Source: Calamus simplicifolius
Taxonomy: Eukaryota; Streptophyta; Magnoliopsida; Arecales; Arecaceae
NCBI GenBank assembly: GCA_900491605.1
Contig: UESW01004568.1
Coordinates: 186,001 to 250,000 of the forward strand
Reading direction: 5' to 3'
DNA length: 64,000 nucleotides
Of the stretch, positions 37,501 to 45,739 are shown piece by piece. The translations under genes were made by a program, and so were the position numbers. Under the pieces are notes generated by a model. It searched no databases. It saw only the letters and a list, made by a program, of their open reading frames with translations, and was not told the origin of the DNA. Positions within the stretch are counted from its first letter, which is position 1; each line of letters starts with the position of its first letter.

Positions 37501-39549
37501 GGATCCAATTGGTACTTGTCCTTCTTGCTTTACTATATATAAACCATTCAACCAACTCCCAATTTTTCGATGTGGGACTATTGAGATAGGCATCACATTA
37601 GTCTTCCCTGTCTTTCCTAAATTATTGTAAAGGTCAACAAGACAATTAAAAAAAAAGAAAGTTCCACAATGCTAAACAAATGAAAAACAAAAATTCCTTA
37701 CCTTAAAATGCACATTTGGATGGAAAATTTTAGTCAGGAAACGCATTTGTGGAGGCAGTAAAGGGTACTGCTCTGGAATAGCAAATGCAAGCTGAAACAT
37801 GCCACCTTCATAAGGAGTTTCTAAAGGTCCCTAGATATATACACATAAAGAAGAGCCTTTAGTTCTTTCGTCACGTTGTCATTAAAAATTCCTTGCTATT
37901 ACATGCTTACCTTGATAAGGGTGGTCCATTTGAATATGTTAGAATCATCACACACTAACTGGATATCTGGGTCTACTGCTTTTTCCCGTTGTACCTCTTT
38001 GTATTCCTTGAAAAGCCTTGCTCTCGAAGCCTGTGTGAAGAAATGGTTACAGCTTTAAATAAACAGAATGATGCAACGAGAAAATGAGTAATTCTCACCA
38101 TGCTATTGAAAAGCATTTCAAGGTCTGGACGATAATAAAGAAATGCAGGATCAATATATCCAAGGAGGAAATAAACTATATTTAGATTTAGTTTTAATCC
38201 AGCCAATAGCCACAGGTTGATACAAGAATGCAATGCTAATCTCAAAAGAAAATAAAAAAAGACTTAATAAAGCCTAACCAGTAAATGTTGGTTTATCTAT
38301 ATTGGTCTAGTTTATGAATCATGATGTATCAACTTGTATAATTGTAATGTTTTGTCATTTGTCCAAGTTAATAATATAATGACCCTTCATGAACCTTACA
38401 TCGAAGTATTGGCATCAGCACCTGAAACCTTTAAGGGCATATGGCATATCAAGTGTCAGCATGCTATGCTGGTCCAGTACCTAGTGTCAGTATGGGGGTA
38501 TTACAGAGTGCCAGCTCCCTACCAATCCGGTATGGTCCAGTAGTTAAAACCTTGCTTATGCCTATGTTGGGACCGGATGTTTAGCTTCATGTCCTGGAAA
38601 ATGGTTTATGATCTGTCATTTGCTCATCCATGGGCCATAATTTAAGACTGAAAAATTACTCATGACACTCACTGCTGAAAGAGCCTGCTTCTGTTTCTGT
38701 TAGCCTACAAACTTGTACAAGCATGAACATGATCTTTTAATTTTGACTGAAATGGTGAAACTCTTAGGCCTCGTGCTTATTTACTTATTCCTTGTCCTTA
38801 ATTTTATCCTTGATCTCATTCACATCTTGTATAGCCCTTAAGTGATGGACTGCCTCTTTCCATATATTTATACACTCTATCAATCCTTATATTTGATTCC
38901 CATATTATGCCTTTTTGTGATTTTTTTTTTAGAAGAATACATAGGATACATATGTTAGTTATCAGATAATTTTTAAAAGTGAAGTCATTAATTATATACT
39001 TAGGAATCTGATCTGAAAGCCTTATATTACTAGAAATGGTTCCATAAAGTACATCCAAAACTTAGAATGAGCATTTATAGCATGACAATAGATGAAGTCA
39101 AAACATAAAAACAAATAGTGATAGTTAGAATCATGTTAATGCCAACAGATTGCACAAAAATTTCAATAAAAAAATGTAATGAATAGGCACTGACAATAGA
39201 TATCAATGCACAAATAAACATGTTTATCTATTTGTACCTCCATTTTGTACTGTGAGACCATCAAATATTCTAATGAACAAACAACCTCAAGTTTCATATC
39301 CTTGCGATTATGTCTGATGTGATATTAGAAATACAACAAACACATTCACAGAAAAATGTAACGTGATATCACAGACTAACACGCATGTTATATACATTCA
39401 AGAACAGAATGAACATGAAATTTGTTTAACATTGCGGATGATTTTACCATTATTTTAGCACACGAATGTTATGGAAAAAATATTTCACCCATAAGATTGG
39501 AAAAGAAGAGGGAGTAAGTTGCACAAAGAGCTGAATTACTGACCTGCAT
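19422..39549 (-). CDS. PEX4: PEX4 (UBC21): peroxisomal E2 ubiquitin-conjugating enzyme, frameshifted in exon 4
   Basis: The coding exons on the minus strand are 39549-39544, 38030-37911, 37830-37702, 27259-27131 and 19510-19422. They total 473 nt against 474 expected for a 157-residue protein, the known length of plant PEX4. The product begins MQASRARLFKEYKEVQREK and contains the E2 core FHPNVHFK and the active-site cysteine in GEICLDIL. It ends with SMARMFTRLAAMPKTG. All junctions are GT-AG and in phase. PEX4 is the E2 anchored to peroxisomes by PEX22; it monoubiquitinates the import receptor PEX5 for recycling. The one defect is a missing base in exon 4 (27218-27225), after NTW. Retroelements swell introns 3 and 4 to 10.4 and 7.6 kb. 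It could be a pseudogene, or the missing base could be a sequence error. Confidence 0.88.
19612..20348 (-). repeat. 3' LTR of the copia element
   Basis: It matches 24552-25290 over its whole length. It ends on the plus strand with CTCTATA, where the other copy has the canonical CTCTACA. Confidence 0.93.
20310..24418 (-). pseudogene. Copia gag-pol
   Basis: Starts at the ATG 24416-24418 (MASSSFKFDFEKYDGKGN). Gag runs to about 23616 with a frameshift near 24060; its zinc knuckle GYKCHQIGHLKRNC lacks the first cysteine. Protease has LDSACSHH near 23560. Integrase (about 23150-22540) has CEPCIYGK, VHSDVWGP, LRSDNGGEY and NGVAERMNRT, with a frameshift near 22850. RT (about 22080-21100) has WVFTKKEVPSEQGGVRYKAR and DVKTAFLH; the active-site box reads DDMLIAS with a frameshift just before it at about 21380. 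RNase H has TGYVFSMYGGLISW, STTEAEYIGITEAAKEALWL and HSDSQSA. The polyprotein ends inside the 3' LTR. Not functional. Confidence 0.9.
24538..24549 (-). other. Primer-binding site of the copia element
   Basis: TGGTATCAGAGC, the standard initiator tRNA-Met complement, two bases from the 5' LTR. Confidence 0.93.
24552..25290 (-). repeat. 5' LTR of the copia element
   Basis: Plus strand TGAAGAGTGG...GGCTCTACA, followed by the duplication CTTGT. Confidence 0.95.
25296..27130. other. PEX4 intron 4, part upstream of the copia element
   Basis: AT-rich intron sequence with no coding signal. A stretch at about 25790-26020 (starting TGTCACGCCTCAAATCC, with TGAGCTTTTGCTCAGTAAG) looks like degraded transposon DNA, but I cannot define its ends. 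Confidence 0.45.
27131..27259 (-). CDS. PEX4: PEX4 exon 4 (with one-base deletion)
   Basis: The acceptor TTCTCTAG|AATGGGG and donor TTCAG|GTTGG enclose 129 nt where 130 are needed. It encodes NGEICLDILKNTW, then, after a shift of one frame, PAWSLQSVCRAIIALMAH, PEPNSPLNCDS. The catalytic cysteine lies in GEICLDIL. Compared with the family's W-S-P-A-W, the serine codon has only two bases (AT), at 27218-27225. Confidence 0.88.
27260..29561. other. PEX4 intron 3, part nearest exon 4
   Basis: Non-coding intron DNA with an RTE-like LINE fragment (27745-28440). Around 28560-28980 there is an open plus-strand frame that resembles nothing I know and is probably chance. Confidence 0.5.
27745..28440 (-). 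mobile_element. Degraded RTE-type LINE fragment
   Basis: Translating the minus strand in shifting frames gives pieces of the C-terminal end of a plant RTE-type reverse transcriptase: FRYLGSII-like, KFY.ITIRPAMLYGTKCWA, MCMLR.MCGKT, RIGVAPIEDKM, VWTYTTKTFRCSS and WRKQIHVVDPM. Stops and frameshifts are frequent. It is an old 5'-truncated copy. Confidence 0.65.
29562..30602 (+). repeat. 5' LTR of the Athila-like element
   Basis: Begins TGATCAATTTAATC and ends GACCGCCAACAACAACGATCA. It is 1041 bp. Relative to the 3' LTR it lacks 17 bases right after TGAT. Confidence 0.88.
30608..30621 (+). other. Primer-binding site, tRNA-Asp type
   Basis: TGGCGCCGTTGCCG is complementary to the 3' end of plant tRNA-Asp and is the usual Athila primer site. 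Confidence 0.9.
30622..31639. other. 5' leader of the Athila-like element
   Basis: Very AT-rich non-coding leader between PBS and gag. No other feature seen. Confidence 0.55.
31640..33160 (+). pseudogene. Athila-type gag
   Basis: Fragments in shifting frames: DPEIERTFRANILRIM, SFHGLTNEDPYKHLDEF, KICSTIKIQNFSDDAFRLKL, FPFSL, then NIYAKNKHEAWQLFKTLSE and, nearer the end, LLHSHKQSIAKLETQIGQLA followed by EEEELEVPPLEQLIELG. This order is that of Athila Gag. Many stops, so not functional. Confidence 0.85.
33393..34398 (+). pseudogene. Athila-type protease and N-terminal stub of RT
   Basis: Protease reads YKDPGSPTISCIMKNTLINR, ALLDLRASVNILSYSVYKQL and HIPMILGRPFLTTANALINC. The usual D-L-G-A site has arginine in place of glycine (DLRAS). 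After a stop at 34238 come the first RT residues (INPSI, KTKPIRDP, KPTMKEVVRKEIIKLLDNGN) and then coding homology ends near 34398. Stops and one frame change near 33715 are present. Confidence 0.85.
34399..35519 (+). other. 3' non-coding part of the Athila-like element
   Basis: Starts with the motif GACGTTAAACTTAATG and GGAGGCAACCC, which in Athila-type elements follows the last ORF. It ends with TTATTAGGGGTG, the likely polypurine tract, before the 3' LTR. A (TA)n tract lies at about 35157-35174. Confidence 0.65.
35520..36582 (+). repeat. 3' LTR of the Athila-like element
   Basis: 1063 bp, begins TGATAAGTCTATATATT and ends CGCCAATGACAGCGCTCA. It matches the 5' LTR with many substitutions. 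Confidence 0.88.
36623..36801 (-). repeat. TRIM LTR copy 1
   Basis: Plus strand TGTAATGACCCGGGCCCAC...GGGGCATCACA. Confidence 0.88.
36991..37176 (-). repeat. TRIM LTR copy 2 (middle)
   Basis: Plus strand TGTAACGACCCAGACCC...GGGACATTACA. It is more diverged than copies 1 and 3 are from each other (TATCCATCTTCCTTAACCGG in place of TGTCCTTCTTGCTTTACTAT). Confidence 0.88.
37412..37597 (-). repeat. TRIM LTR copy 3
   Basis: Plus strand TATAATGACCCGGGCCC...TAGGCATCACA, with the terminal TG changed to TA. Confidence 0.88.
37702..37830 (-). CDS. PEX4: PEX4 exon 3
   Basis: 129 nt, 43 codons between TATCTAG|GGACCT and TTTTAAG|GTAAGG. It encodes GPLETPYEGGMFQLAFAIPE, QYPLLPPQMRFLTKIF, HPNVHFK, the E2 beta-sheet core with the P-x-x-P-P and HPNV motifs. 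Confidence 0.93.
37911..38030 (-). CDS. PEX4: PEX4 exon 2
   Basis: 120 nt, 40 codons between TTCACACAG|GCTTCG and ATCAAG|GTAAGC. It encodes ASRARLFKEYKEVQREK, AVDPDIQLVCDD and SNIFKWTTLIK. Intron 2 (37831-37910) is 80 bp. Confidence 0.93.
38031..39543. other. PEX4 intron 1
   Basis: 1.5 kb of AT-rich intron. A short stretch near 38500-38560 (GGTATGGTCCAGTAGTTAAA) looks like a piece of a dispersed repeat. Nothing coding that I can support. Confidence 0.6.
39544..39549 (-). CDS. PEX4: PEX4 exon 1, coding part (ATGCAG)
   Basis: The start codon (39547-39549) and one more codon are followed at once by the donor GTCAGTAA. A coding part of only Met-Gln matches the N-terminus MQASRARLFKEYKE of plant PEX4. 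Upstream, TTTGCTTTCAG near 39600 may be the acceptor of a 5' UTR intron. Confidence 0.75.
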
Positions 39550-40651
39550 GACTTTTGCTGATGATGTTCCCAGAACTTAAAAGCACTGAATTGTAATCAA
39601 CCTTCTAACTGAAAGCAAATCTTGTTAGGGGCATTGAAACCATATTTATGCATCACACGGTGATGTAACTTAAAATTTATCTTAGACACTAACGGAACAA
39701 CAGACGGATTCATAATTGCTAATACTGAATTTCATTGGAAATACCTTCCCATCCCAGTTCCAAACAGAACAATTAGCACTACATAGGATAGCTCACCCTG
39801 TGAACAATCTAATGCCTCTCACTGAACAACTATTCACCCAGTATTAAGTTGGTTCAAAGCATGACCTTTCATCTAGAAAAAGCTAAGCATAACAGAAAAA
39901 TTGCCAGTATTCACACAAATTAGAACTCAGAAGTTCCACATGATGTATGCAGTACATAATGATTAAAAACCCATCAATCCAATAAAAAAACCCAGATAAT
40001 ATTAACAAAACCTAAAATGGGATCAAGAACGTAATATTTTGGTCCTCCCATGCCACACGAACAAGATCGATAGAGATCCAATTCACCATTTCATCAGAAT
40101 CACGGACAAGGAATCAAATTGCCCTAATATCTAATCTAATATAAAATTTAATATACTCTGAGCTCCACGAACGAGCACGTGACAACATTCAAGAACAAGG
40201 TGGATTTTACAGCGAATATAACACAATGATCCAAAACTTAATGAAGATAACTGGTTTTTTTTAAAAAAAAAAGCATCGAGAGATCAGAGAAACGACGAAA
40301 GCAAACGAAAAAAAAAAGAAATCAAGAAAACTATCGTTGAAAAGGATTTTTAAATAAGAAAATAAGGGATGGAGAAGAAAAGGGAAACAGAGCTCGGGGG
40401 CTCGACGAAGAGCATCGAGAAGCCGTCGAACCTCGGAGCAAAGAACCCGCAACCGTTGGGAGGGTCGGTCATATAAATGCGCTTGAGTGAGCTTCGTGCG
40501 TCGCGAATCTCCCCCTCTCTAATTTTCTTTAGGCGGGGCCATCTTTAAATATTTATTTATTTTTAAAAAATTTAAAAAGAATGTTACAATAATTTTTATT
40601 TTTTTTATCATTTCTTAACTTTTTAAATTATATTTATATTAGTTTTATATT
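39550..40651 (-). promoter_or_regulatory. PEX4 5' UTR region and residual promoter
   Basis: From about 40440 down to 40370 the sequence is GC-richer and CT-rich on the minus strand, like a plant 5' UTR. A TATA-like stretch (minus ATTTATATGA, 40471-40480) lies just upstream of it. The Tat array begins at 40652, so only about 200 bp of original upstream DNA remains next to the presumed start site. The exact start site is not determinable from sequence alone. Confidence 0.5.
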
Positions 40652-41511
40652 TGATGAGGGGTAAAATTGTCATCGTATTAATGCATGTGCACATCGATAA
40701 TTGAGTCGAAACCAACCCTAATCCCAACATCCTGTCGGCCAGCTGTCACATCCGCAAAACGACAAAGCCGAACTGCCTTCAGCAAAGTGGGTCGCCCCGA
40801 CGAACCGAACCATTCCTACACCTCGGCAGACCGAGCCATCCTACACCTCGGCAGACCGAGCTATCCTATACCTCGGCAGACCGAGCCACTTTCTACGCCT
40901 CGGCCGAACCAAGGCACTCTAGCACCTCTGCGGAATCAAACATGGGAGAGTTCAAATTCATGATAGCTGAACAAGATTCCAAACGAAAAATCACGCCAAT
41001 AATACCAGAAGTAGCTTAGGGCCTACATAATCGTTGAATCTCAAGCATCAACCAACTCTCTTGGCCGTCGATCCTCTAACTAACAAGATACGGATCCTAC
41101 CGGCCTCGTAACAAACTTGATTCAAATCCGTTTCGAATCCCAACAGCTTTCGGACCCCCTGTGACACGCCCAAGGAATCAGGTGATCGCCTATAAATACC
41201 ACAATCCCGAAGCCTTTCAAGTACGCATTCACTAACTCTCATACAGAAAAACTCCATTAAAGCTCGATCAGAGCTCTGAGCTCTCGGAAGAATACCCACC
41301 TAGAGGAATTCTTCTGCGAGAGCCTTCTCCTCATATTTGCTTGCTGTGAATCTCCACTGACTTGGGCGTCGGAGGGTCTTCCGTAGAGGGCCATCCCCGA
41401 AACACCCTCTACGTGCGGACTGTCTTGCAGGTTCCACCCAGGGCGAGAGACCGGCGTCTGTACCCGGAGCCAGGGCGCACCCGAGTCGGAGAACGGATTT
41501 TCGCGGCAACA
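40652..41511 (+). repeat. LTR1 (5' LTR of element A)
   Basis: 860 bp. It contains three to four CTCGGCAGACCGAG units at 40819-40915. Its start is 200 bp from the PEX4 leader region. Confidence 0.92.
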
Positions 41512-41514
41512 GAT

Positions 41515-41533
41515 TGATGCTAGAGGAAGGGCC
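41515..41533 (+). other. Primer-binding site of element A
   Basis: TGATGCTAGAGGAAGGGCC, two transitions away from the TGGCGCTAG... site of C and D, so it is probably already impaired. Confidence 0.65.
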
Positions 41534-41594
41534 TCAAGTCCCGTAAACTTGTAATCCATGAGACAAGGCTCAAAACCAGAAGAAGCATCCTCAA

Positions 41595-43140
41595 ATGGTC
41601 AATCGAAAGAGAGCCACCTCTGAGGCTCAAGATCAGGCCGCACCTCAAAGGCCTGATCCAATTAGCGGTGTAGCACCTCCGCCACCACCGCCAGCTGAGA
41701 CTCCTTTGCCACCGGCAATGGTGTTAGCATTGGACCAGTTCACTACTCTGGTTCAGCAGGTCCAGACACTGATCCAGCTGGTCCAGGGACTCCAAGGGGT
41801 TCCTTGCCCAGCTGTTCTTGATCCACAGCTTCATGAAGAGGCAGCTGCCCCTGTTCCATCAGCGATCTCTTCTTCCAATCCGCCTGAAGTGGTGGATTAT
41901 CTTCATCGACCCGCGAAGGCAAAGCCGGTGCCGCAACGGGCTAGAGGGAAGAGTCTGCTCAAATCTCGACGGGCTCGTTCCCTTTCCTCGGTGTCTTCCC
42001 GGGACTCGACACCGCTGCCATCTTCTCATCGCCCAATCCCTCATACTACTTTGGATAAAGGGATTAGGCAACAGATGTAGAGATGCGTCAAGAATGGCGT
42101 CAGGAGTTGGACATCGTCAGACAAGCCCCTCCGTCCCAGCCAAAGGCGGAGCAGGGCATTCCCTTCTCTGAGAGGATCATAAAGGAAGTGATTCCCCCTC
42201 ATGTCAAGCTTCCCACCATCGAGCCATACCACGGATCCACTGATCCCGATGACCACTTGAGCAGCTTCAGATCCATCATGATGTTCCACGGAGCATCGAA
42301 TGCGATCCTGTGCCAAGCCTTCCCCTCCACTCTTAGGGGATCTGCCCGAACCTGATTTAATAGCTTGAAGCCAGGTTCCATTGATTCTTTTGACGAGCTG
42401 AGTTGTTTGCTCATCAGCCAGTTCGTCAGCAGCCATCGCCAGCAACGGAGATTTGATTCCCTCTTTGAAGTCAAGTAGAGAGAGGAAAAATCTTTGAAGA
42501 ATTACCTTGGCCATTTCAATACGGCCCTCCTGGAGATCGACCACCTCAACCACGAGGTAGCCATGTCTGCCTTAGCTGGAGGAGTGTCGAAGGAAGGGGG
42601 TTTATACTTGGCTCTAGAGGTTAACTACCCGAAGAGCCTTTCAGACATGATGTTCCTGGCGGATAAGTATGCCAAGGTTGAAGAATCGTGAAGGTTAGCT
42701 CGAGTCGAGCAACTGAAGAAGAAGGAGGCAAAGGGCTCGGAAAATCATCGAGCCTACCACCATGCAAGCCCGCCTCATCGCCAGAGAGTTCCTCCACCAC
42801 CGCCTCGAGACCGAACCCAAAGTCCGGCTCGAAGGTTCGACTGCTACACTCCTCTCACCGTGCCAAGAGCGCAAATCCTGATGGAGATTGAGCCAGATTC
42901 CTCGGCCTCCTCATCTCCGAGGCAATGCGACTCGGAGGAACATAACCAAGTACTGTCGCTTCCACCAAGATCACATGCATGACACCGAGGATTGTTGGCA
43001 GCTCCAGAATAAGATCGAGCGGCTGATCTAACAAGGCAGACTGGACCGATTCAGAGGACCCCCTAAGCCAAACAATGAAGGGGATCGCTAGCCCGAACCT
43101 CGCCAGCTCCCTCCACCGAATCCCTCGGTCGTTGGTAATG
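41595..43140 (+). pseudogene. Gag of element A
   Basis: Starts MVNRKRATSEAQDQAAPQR with a proline-rich region, then MRQEWRQELDIVR, IEPYHGSTDPDDHLSSFRSI, MMFHGASNAILCQAFPSTL, a stop where tryptophan stood (ART*FNSLKPG), MKNYLGHFNTALLEIDHLNH and a C-terminal C-x2-H...C region (KYCRFHQDHMHDTEDCWQL). Stops at 42078 and 42355 and later frame changes break it. Confidence 0.87.
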
Positions 43141-43151
43141 TTAACACGATA

Positions 43152-43616
43152 GTGGCGGCTGGTTCCCCATCATCTCAGCCAGGCGAGGAAGAAAATTCAT
43201 CAAAGAAGGCTCGGGTTGATGAACTTTCTTTTCCTGATGAAGATCTTTGGGAGGTACAGTACCCCCATGATGATGCTCTGGTTGTATCCCTGAACATGAA
43301 GAACTATGATGTACACCGCATTTTAATTGATAGTGGAAGCTCCATTAATGTTTTGTATTTTGATGCCTTTGGGAGATTGAAGTTTCGGATGGAAAACCTC
43401 TCGGCCGTAGAATCCACCCTAGTAGGTTTTACGAGCGACTCCATAATCCCTGAGCGAGTTATTACTTTAACAGTCCAAGCTGGTACTTGGCCCCGTGTAG
43501 CTACTGTGCTCATGGATTTCCTTGTAACCAAGCTTCGGTCTCCTTACAATACCATCCTCGGTAGGCCAGGACAAATATCTCTCAAAGCATCATTTCCATT
43601 CCCTATCTTGCCATGA
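43152..43616 (+). pseudogene. Protease of element A
   Basis: An open 154-codon stretch with the catalytic DSG in HRILIDSGSSINVLYFDAF and the core VESTLVGFTSDSIIPERVIT, TLTVQAGTWPRVATVLMDF, NTILGRPGQ. It would process the polyprotein. It is separated from RT by a frameshift near 43600 and a stop near 43730. Confidence 0.85.
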
Positions 43617-45060
43617 AGTTTCCCACCAAATGGGGAGTGGGAGTCGTTCAAGAAAGTCAAATTATAGCTTGGCATTGCTTTGTTGCTGACCTTCAATCCA
43701 TGAAGCCTGAGGTGGATGGGCTGGATGCTTAGAAAGATTTTGCTGAGCAATGGAGAGAGCCAGCCGAAGAATTAGAGGAAGTGCCACTTGACGAAGCTCG
43801 GCCTGACCGAACCATAAAGGTCGGGTCACAACTGAAGGGAAAGCTTTGACAAGACTTGGTCAAATTTCTTCGGAAGAATGCTGATGTCTTCGCCTGATCC
43901 GCATCGGACATGCCCGGGATTAACCCGGATGTCCTGGTCCACCGCCTCAGTGTGGACAAGGCATTTCGGTCGGTTAAGCAGAAGAAAAGAAGCTTTGCCC
44001 CCGGACGCCAAAAAGCTATCGAAGAGGAGGTATACAAACTCATCAAAGCTAACTTCATTCGGGAAGTCAGTTACTCCGACTGGCTAGCGAATGTAGTTAT
44101 GGTGAAAAAATCAAATGGAGAATGGAGAATCTGCTTCGACTTCACTGACCTCAATAAGGCTTGCCCAAAAGACAGCTTCCCTCTTCTTCGGATCGATCAG
44201 CTTGTGGATTCAACTTCGGGCCATAAAATGTTGACTTTTATGGATGCCTATTCAGGCTATAACTAGATTCGGATGGCGCCCGAGGATGAGAAAAAAACTG
44301 CCTTCATCACCGACCAAGGTATTTATTGCTACCGAGTTATGCCCTTTGGTTTAAAAAATGCAGGTGCCACCTACCAAAGGCTGGTCAATAAAGTCTTCAA
44401 GGAGCAAATCAGACAGAACATGGAGGTGTATGTTGATGATATGCTGGTGAAGAGCAAGGAGGCATCCCAACATGTTGAGGATCTCGCAGAAAGCTTCGCG
44501 ACACTTCAAAAATACCAGATGAAGCTCAACCCAACCAAATGTGCTTTCGGGGTTAACTCCGGAAAGTTCTTGGGCTTCATGGTCTCTCAGCGAGGCATTG
44601 AAGCAAATCCATAGAAGATCCAGGCCTTGTGGCAGATGGCCCCTCTGAGGTCAATCAAAGAGGTGCAACATCTTACCGGAAGGATAACGGCCCTCAATCG
44701 CTTCGTTGCTCGGTCGACCGAAAGGTGCCTTCCCTTCTTCAAAGCACTTTGGTCGGCCAAAAATTTCCAATGGACCCCAGATTGCCAAAAGTCCTTTGAA
44801 GATCTCAAGAAATACCTCAGCTCGCCACCTCTCCTCAGCAGTTCAAAACCAAGGAAAATGCTGAGTCTATACTTGGCGGTCTCTGAGAGCATCGTTGGCT
44901 CTGTGCTGAACAGAGAGGAGAACAAAGTTCAAAAGCCAGTTTATTATGTCAGCAAATTGCTCAAAGATGCTGAAACTAGGTACACTCGAGTCGAGAAGAT
45001 GGTTCTGGCCCTAGTAACATCGGTCCGAAAGCTGCGACCATATTTCTAAGCACACACCAT
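43617..45060 (+). pseudogene. Reverse transcriptase and RNase H of element A
   Basis: After a frame change the linker reads VVQESQIIAWHCFVADLQSM, then RT: FRSVKQKKRSFAPGRQKAIE, DWLANVVMVKKSNGEWRICF, FMDAYSGYN*IRMAPEDEKK and the catalytic MEVYVDDMLVKSKEASQHVE. RNase H follows (KPVYYVSKLLKDAETRYTRV, EKMVLALVTSVRKLRPYF). Most interruptions are CAG or CAA turned into stop (44266, 44612, 45047), a pattern of cytosine deamination. Confidence 0.9.
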
Positions 45061-45279
45061 TGCAGTTTTGACCGACCAACCCATCAAGTCAATTATCCAT
45101 CGCCTAGAAACATTGGGAAGAATGATCAAATGGGTTGTTGAGCTGAGTGAACATGACGTTCAGTATCAGCCTCGTCCAGCCATTAAAGCCCAGGTCCTAG
45201 CAGATTTCCTCCTTGAATGCACCATACCCGAAGATGGTTCTGCTTTGGATGCCCCTGAACAACTAAAGCCCAGTGCCCT

Positions 45280-45530
45280 GTGGTTACTCCATGCTGACGG
45301 ATCCTCCAGCGCAAGTGGTTTTGGCGCCGGTCTAGTCCTCACTAGTCCGAAGGGGGTAACTTTCGAATATGGCATCCGATTCTCCTTCCCGGCCTCAAAC
45401 AATGAAATGGAGTATGAAGCCCTACTCGTCGGACTCCGCATCGCCCGTGAGCTCAAAGTCGAAAAGCTAAATGCCTACACTGACTCTTAGTTAGTGGCAG
45501 GCCAGGTGCAACGAGAATTCGAGGCTCGAG
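45280..45530 (+). pseudogene. Archaeal-type RNase H of element A
   Basis: WLLHADGSSSASGFGAGLVL, then NNEMEYEALLVGLRIARELK and AYTDS*LVAGQVQREFEARE. The D, E and D of this RNase H family are present. A CAG-to-TAG stop lies at about 45488. This second RNase H defines the Tat lineage. Confidence 0.87.
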
Positions 45531-45739
45531 AGCCGAACATGATTCAGTATCTTCAAAAGGTGCGCAATCTATCTTCCTACTTTGCTGAATTTAAGATTAT
45601 TCAGGTCCCAAGGGCTAAAAATGCGCGTGCCGACCTTTTGTCCTGCCTGGCAACTACGGACTCGATGGACCTTGAGTGGAGGTTCCACTTGGAAGTTTTT
45701 GAGAAATCCAGCATTGCCGATGCTGATCAAATGATGTAG

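Larger units (their letters stand above)
36623..37597 (-). mobile_element. TRIM retrotransposon, three-LTR tandem array
   Basis: Three LTRs (36623-36801, 36991-37176, 37412-37597; 179-186 bp) separated by two internal domains of 189 and 235 bp. Each internal domain ends next to an LTR with TGGTATCAGAGC on the minus strand (36976-36987 and 37397-37408), so the element is minus-oriented with an initiator tRNA-Met primer. No coding capacity, as expected of terminal-repeat retrotransposons in miniature. The whole array has a perfect duplication TTAGT (36618-36622 and 37598-37602). It sits in PEX4 intron 3, 40 bp from the Athila-like LTR. Confidence 0.9.

Noticed and set aside
38100..38245. A possible extra PEX4 exon (GYIDPAFLYYRPDLEML with a GTGAGA donor)
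   Set aside because: It has no counterpart in the PEX4 family, and exons 1 and 2 already join in phase without it.
40471..40480. Strong plus-strand TATA box (TATAAAT)
   Set aside because: No plus-strand gene follows; only the LTR start lies downstream. The stretch is more likely the reverse of a weak PEX4 TATA.
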